Origin: Streptococcus australis
GTDB taxonomy: Bacteria; Bacillota; Bacilli; Lactobacillales; Streptococcaceae
Length of the DNA stretch: 64,000 bases
Assembly (NCBI RefSeq): GCF_003943615.1
Contig: NZ_RJPZ01000002.1
Coordinates: 62,001 to 126,000, forward strand
Direction: 5' to 3'
The first letter of the stretch is position 1, and each line of letters starts with the position of its first letter. The notes beneath the pieces were generated by a model that saw only the letters and a list, made by a program, of their open reading frames with translations, ran no database searches and was not told where the DNA came from. Below, in pieces: positions 63,224 to 64,000 of the stretch. A program made the position numbers and the translations under genes.

Positions 63224-64000
63224 GCTTAGCTCCTTTCTTAGCTACTTCCTTGTAAAAAGGTTTCTTACTCTTTTTCTTCTTGTCTTTTGGTGAATGCTTG
63301 CGCTTGTTCTCTCTAAAGCCTCCTTGCTTTCGTTCTTCTTTCTTAGAAGAAGGGTGCTTAGAGTGTCCATTTCGATCTTTACGGCCCGATGCTTTAGTGA
63401 CTTTTTCAATCAAATCCAGCTCACTTGGGATATACGAAAAATCAATCTCACCAGTCATCTTATCCGCTCTTTCGACCCTGATTCGGATCTCCTGACCGAC
63501 ACGGAAAGTGACGCCTGATTTTTCCCCGCGCAAGGTCAAATCGCGCTCGTTAAAATGATAAAAACCAGGTAAGGTGGTGATGTGGATCAAACCTTCTACA
63601 GTATTTGGCAATTCAACAAAGAGACCAAACTTGACGACACTGGACACCAGAGCATCGTACTCTTCGCCAACATAGTCCTCCATGTACTCTGCCTTCTTCA
63701 TGGCTTCTACTTCCCGTTCCGCATCAATGGCGCGGCGTTCCCGACTAGAGGATTGGCTAGCAATATCTGGAATGACCTGTTCAAAATGGCTAGCCACTTC
63801 AGAATCTTTTCCATACTCTCGCACCATGCGGTGGACTAATAAGTCTGGATACCGGCGAATCGGACTGGTGAAGTGAGTATAGAACTCAGCTGCTAGCCCA
63901 TAGTGTCCGTGGTTGTGCTCGGAATAACGCGCTTGCTGCATGGAACGAAGCAACATCATAGACAAGACATCAGCATAGGGTTCCCCTTCTACCTTCTTCA
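63186..64000 (-). CDS. rnr: Ribonuclease R, C-terminal part (cut by window end)
   Basis: The frame is open to base 64000, giving the last 271 residues. It includes the end of the RNB catalytic domain ([38 protein letters not shown]), an S1 domain ([27 protein letters not shown]) and a very basic lysine/arginine tail (about 80 residues, [10 protein letters not shown] at the end), as in RNase R. It degrades structured RNA 3' to 5'. Overlaps smpB downstream. Confidence 0.95.
   Translation of the reverse strand, partial: KKVEGEPYADVLSMMLLRSMQQARYSEHNHGHYGLAAEFYTHFTSPIRRYPDLLVHRMVREYGKDSEVASHFEQVIPDIASQSSSRERRAIDAEREVEAMKKAEYMEDYVGEEYDALVSSVVKFGLFVELPNTVEGLIHITTLPGFYHFNERDLTLRGEKSGVTFRVGQEIRIRVERADKMTGEIDFSYIPSELDLIEKVTKASGRKDRNGHSKHPSSKKEERKQGGFRENKRKHSPKDKKKKSKKPFYKEVAKKGAKHGKGRGKGRRTK

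Overview
The window comes from a low-GC Firmicute, almost certainly a viridans-group Streptococcus (mitis/sanguinis-like). The evidence is the VicRKX (WalRK) operon, divergent ccpA/pepQ, the rnc-smc-HAD-HAD-ftsY cluster, a CpoA-type glycolipid glycosyltransferase pair, a Spr0693-0695-like efflux pump beside gor, an LPETG-anchored 5'-nucleotidase, strong AGGAGG ribosome sites and many extended -10 (TGnTATAAT) promoters. Most of it is chromosomal core with short intergenic gaps; I saw no rRNA, tRNA or CRISPR. Species assignment is inference.

Layout. 1-3.1 kb: tail of a GH25 lysozyme, ybaK/ebsC-type deacylase, histidine phosphatase, lysS. 3.3-8 kb: MacAB-like pump (reverse) divergent from gor. 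8.4-12.9 kb: cyclase-family hydrolase, PC4-like protein, small unknown protein, two U32 proteins (TrhP1/TrhP2-like), small membrane protein. 13-19.3 kb: YtxH, DUF948, lgt, hprK, Nudix, then PspC, SprT-like, tex. 19.4-23 kb: 48-residue protein with a YcgR/YcgQ-like permease pair, then zwf. 23-30.5 kb: ftsY, two Cof HADs, smc, rnc. 30.6-31.4 kb: accessory spot with a small XRE protein and a toxin-like peptide opposed by a probable antisense RNA. 31.5-39.3 kb: DUF454, vicX/K/R, a thrS-like remnant, DUF389, thrS with T-box. 39.3-44.3 kb: glycolipid glycosyltransferases, ccpA, pepQ. 44.4-50.6 kb: Rrf2 regulator, phosphoesterase, FtsX-type ABC transporter, TetR. 50.8-52.9 kb: surface 5'-nucleotidase. 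52.9-55.9 kb: two decayed inverted IS copies bracketing a CstR-like repressor, a rhodanese and a truncated VOC dioxygenase. 55.9-64 kb: PrsW-like protease, two secreted C69 dipeptidases, lrgAB, tehB, smpB, rnr (cut by the window end).

Themes. HprK and CcpA, both encoded here, have cre-like sites in ccpA's own promoter, in both C69 promoters and before the nucleotidase gene. Reactive-species handling recurs: gor, an Rrf2 regulator whose promoter carries the same 21-bp dyad as the gor promoter, and the persulfide-type CstR/rhodanese unit. Seven copies of a roughly 175-bp three-hairpin repeat sit at 3' ends of genes and probably act as terminators or RNA-structured MITE-like elements. Least explained: the repeat family, the gor/Rrf2 shared operator, the toxin/antisense locus, and two promoters that appear to make leaderless mRNAs.
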